Assembly: GCA_023428465.1 (NCBI GenBank)
Contig: JAEYXM010000092.1
Coordinates: forward strand, 1-64,000
Origin: Actinomycetes bacterium
Lineage (GTDB): Bacteria > Actinomycetota > Actinomycetes > Actinomycetales > Cellulomonadaceae
DNA length: 64,000 bases
Direction of reading: 5' to 3'
Numbering within the stretch: position 1 is the stretch's first letter; each line of letters starts with the position of its first letter. Below are positions 63,926 through 64,000 of this stretch, piece after piece. The translations under genes were made by a program, and so were the position numbers. Below the pieces are notes generated by a model. The model was not told the DNA's origin, ran no database searches, and worked only from the letters and a program-made list of their open reading frames with translations.

Positions 63926-64000
63926 GGTCGGCGGTGTAGCACGTCTCGCGTCAGGCTGGTACGCGTGAACACGCATGGATCTTCCATGGGTACCCACGTG

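Overview
The window is about 64 kb of very GC-rich DNA with short intergenic gaps, frequent GTG starts and many 4-base stop/start overlaps. It carries a Pup-proteasome operon, mycothiol ligase mshC, the ANTAR regulator pdtaR and an error-prone dnaE2. Together these point to an actinobacterium. The overall gene set and the tripeptide-repeat secreted protein would fit a Cellulomonas-like or related micrococcalean genome, but the genus is an inference. I see no insertion sequence, prophage, CRISPR array or rRNA; this looks like core chromosome.

Layout. 1-12.8 kb: tail of dnaE2, an AI-2E-type membrane protein, tRNA-Leu(GAG), a VOC protein, an unrecognised protein, a beta-CASP metallo-hydrolase, a fructosamine-kinase-like protein, alanine dehydrogenase, a PAS-GGDEF diguanylate cyclase, an acetyltransferase, M3 and M20 peptidases, a DUF5703 protein and an Asp-rich protein. 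12.8-23.2 kb: aldo/keto reductase, uppP, mshC, a PAC2 protein, a large secreted beta-helix protein, an acyl-CoA ligase, a DUF1295 membrane protein and a HAD hydrolase. 23.2-33 kb: RecB-like nuclease, M50 protease, then the pupylation/proteasome block trmI-arc-dop-pup-prcB-prcA-pafA. 33-46.7 kb: FKBP lipoprotein, hisF, a heterodimeric ABC exporter, hisI, trpE, small membrane proteins, trpC-trpB-trpA and lgt. 46.8-54.4 kb: gltB-gltD and pyk, ending in a strong hairpin terminator. 54.4-64 kb: a three-module (HMA, TauE/SafE-like, cupredoxin-like) membrane protein with two small genes, a small conserved-looking ORF, an odd CAA-anticodon tRNA, pdtaR, an acetyltransferase, a hotdog thioesterase, polA, a methyltransferase and pfkA.

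How the genes work together. Pup is made with a C-terminal Gln, deamidated by Dop, ligated to substrates by PafA, unfolded by ARC/Mpa and degraded by the PrcA/PrcB core; Dop also removes Pup. hisF and hisI serve histidine synthesis, and trpE/trpC/trpB/trpA tryptophan synthesis. gltBD makes glutamate, while pyk and pfkA are the two regulated glycolytic steps. uppP and lgt serve envelope lipid recycling and lipoprotein maturation.

The most notable signals are not a new enzyme system but expression and RNA features. About 16 genes have a TANNNT -10 element ending 6-8 bases before the start codon, the architecture of leaderless mRNA. polA and a thioesterase diverge with only 19 bases between their start codons and overlapping -10 elements on opposite strands. 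A 74-nt tRNA with a leucine (CAA) anticodon lacks the long variable arm expected of tRNA-Leu. There is also a 5 x 12-bp tandem repeat and several uncharacterised inverted repeats. I did not find a convincing previously undescribed multi-gene system.
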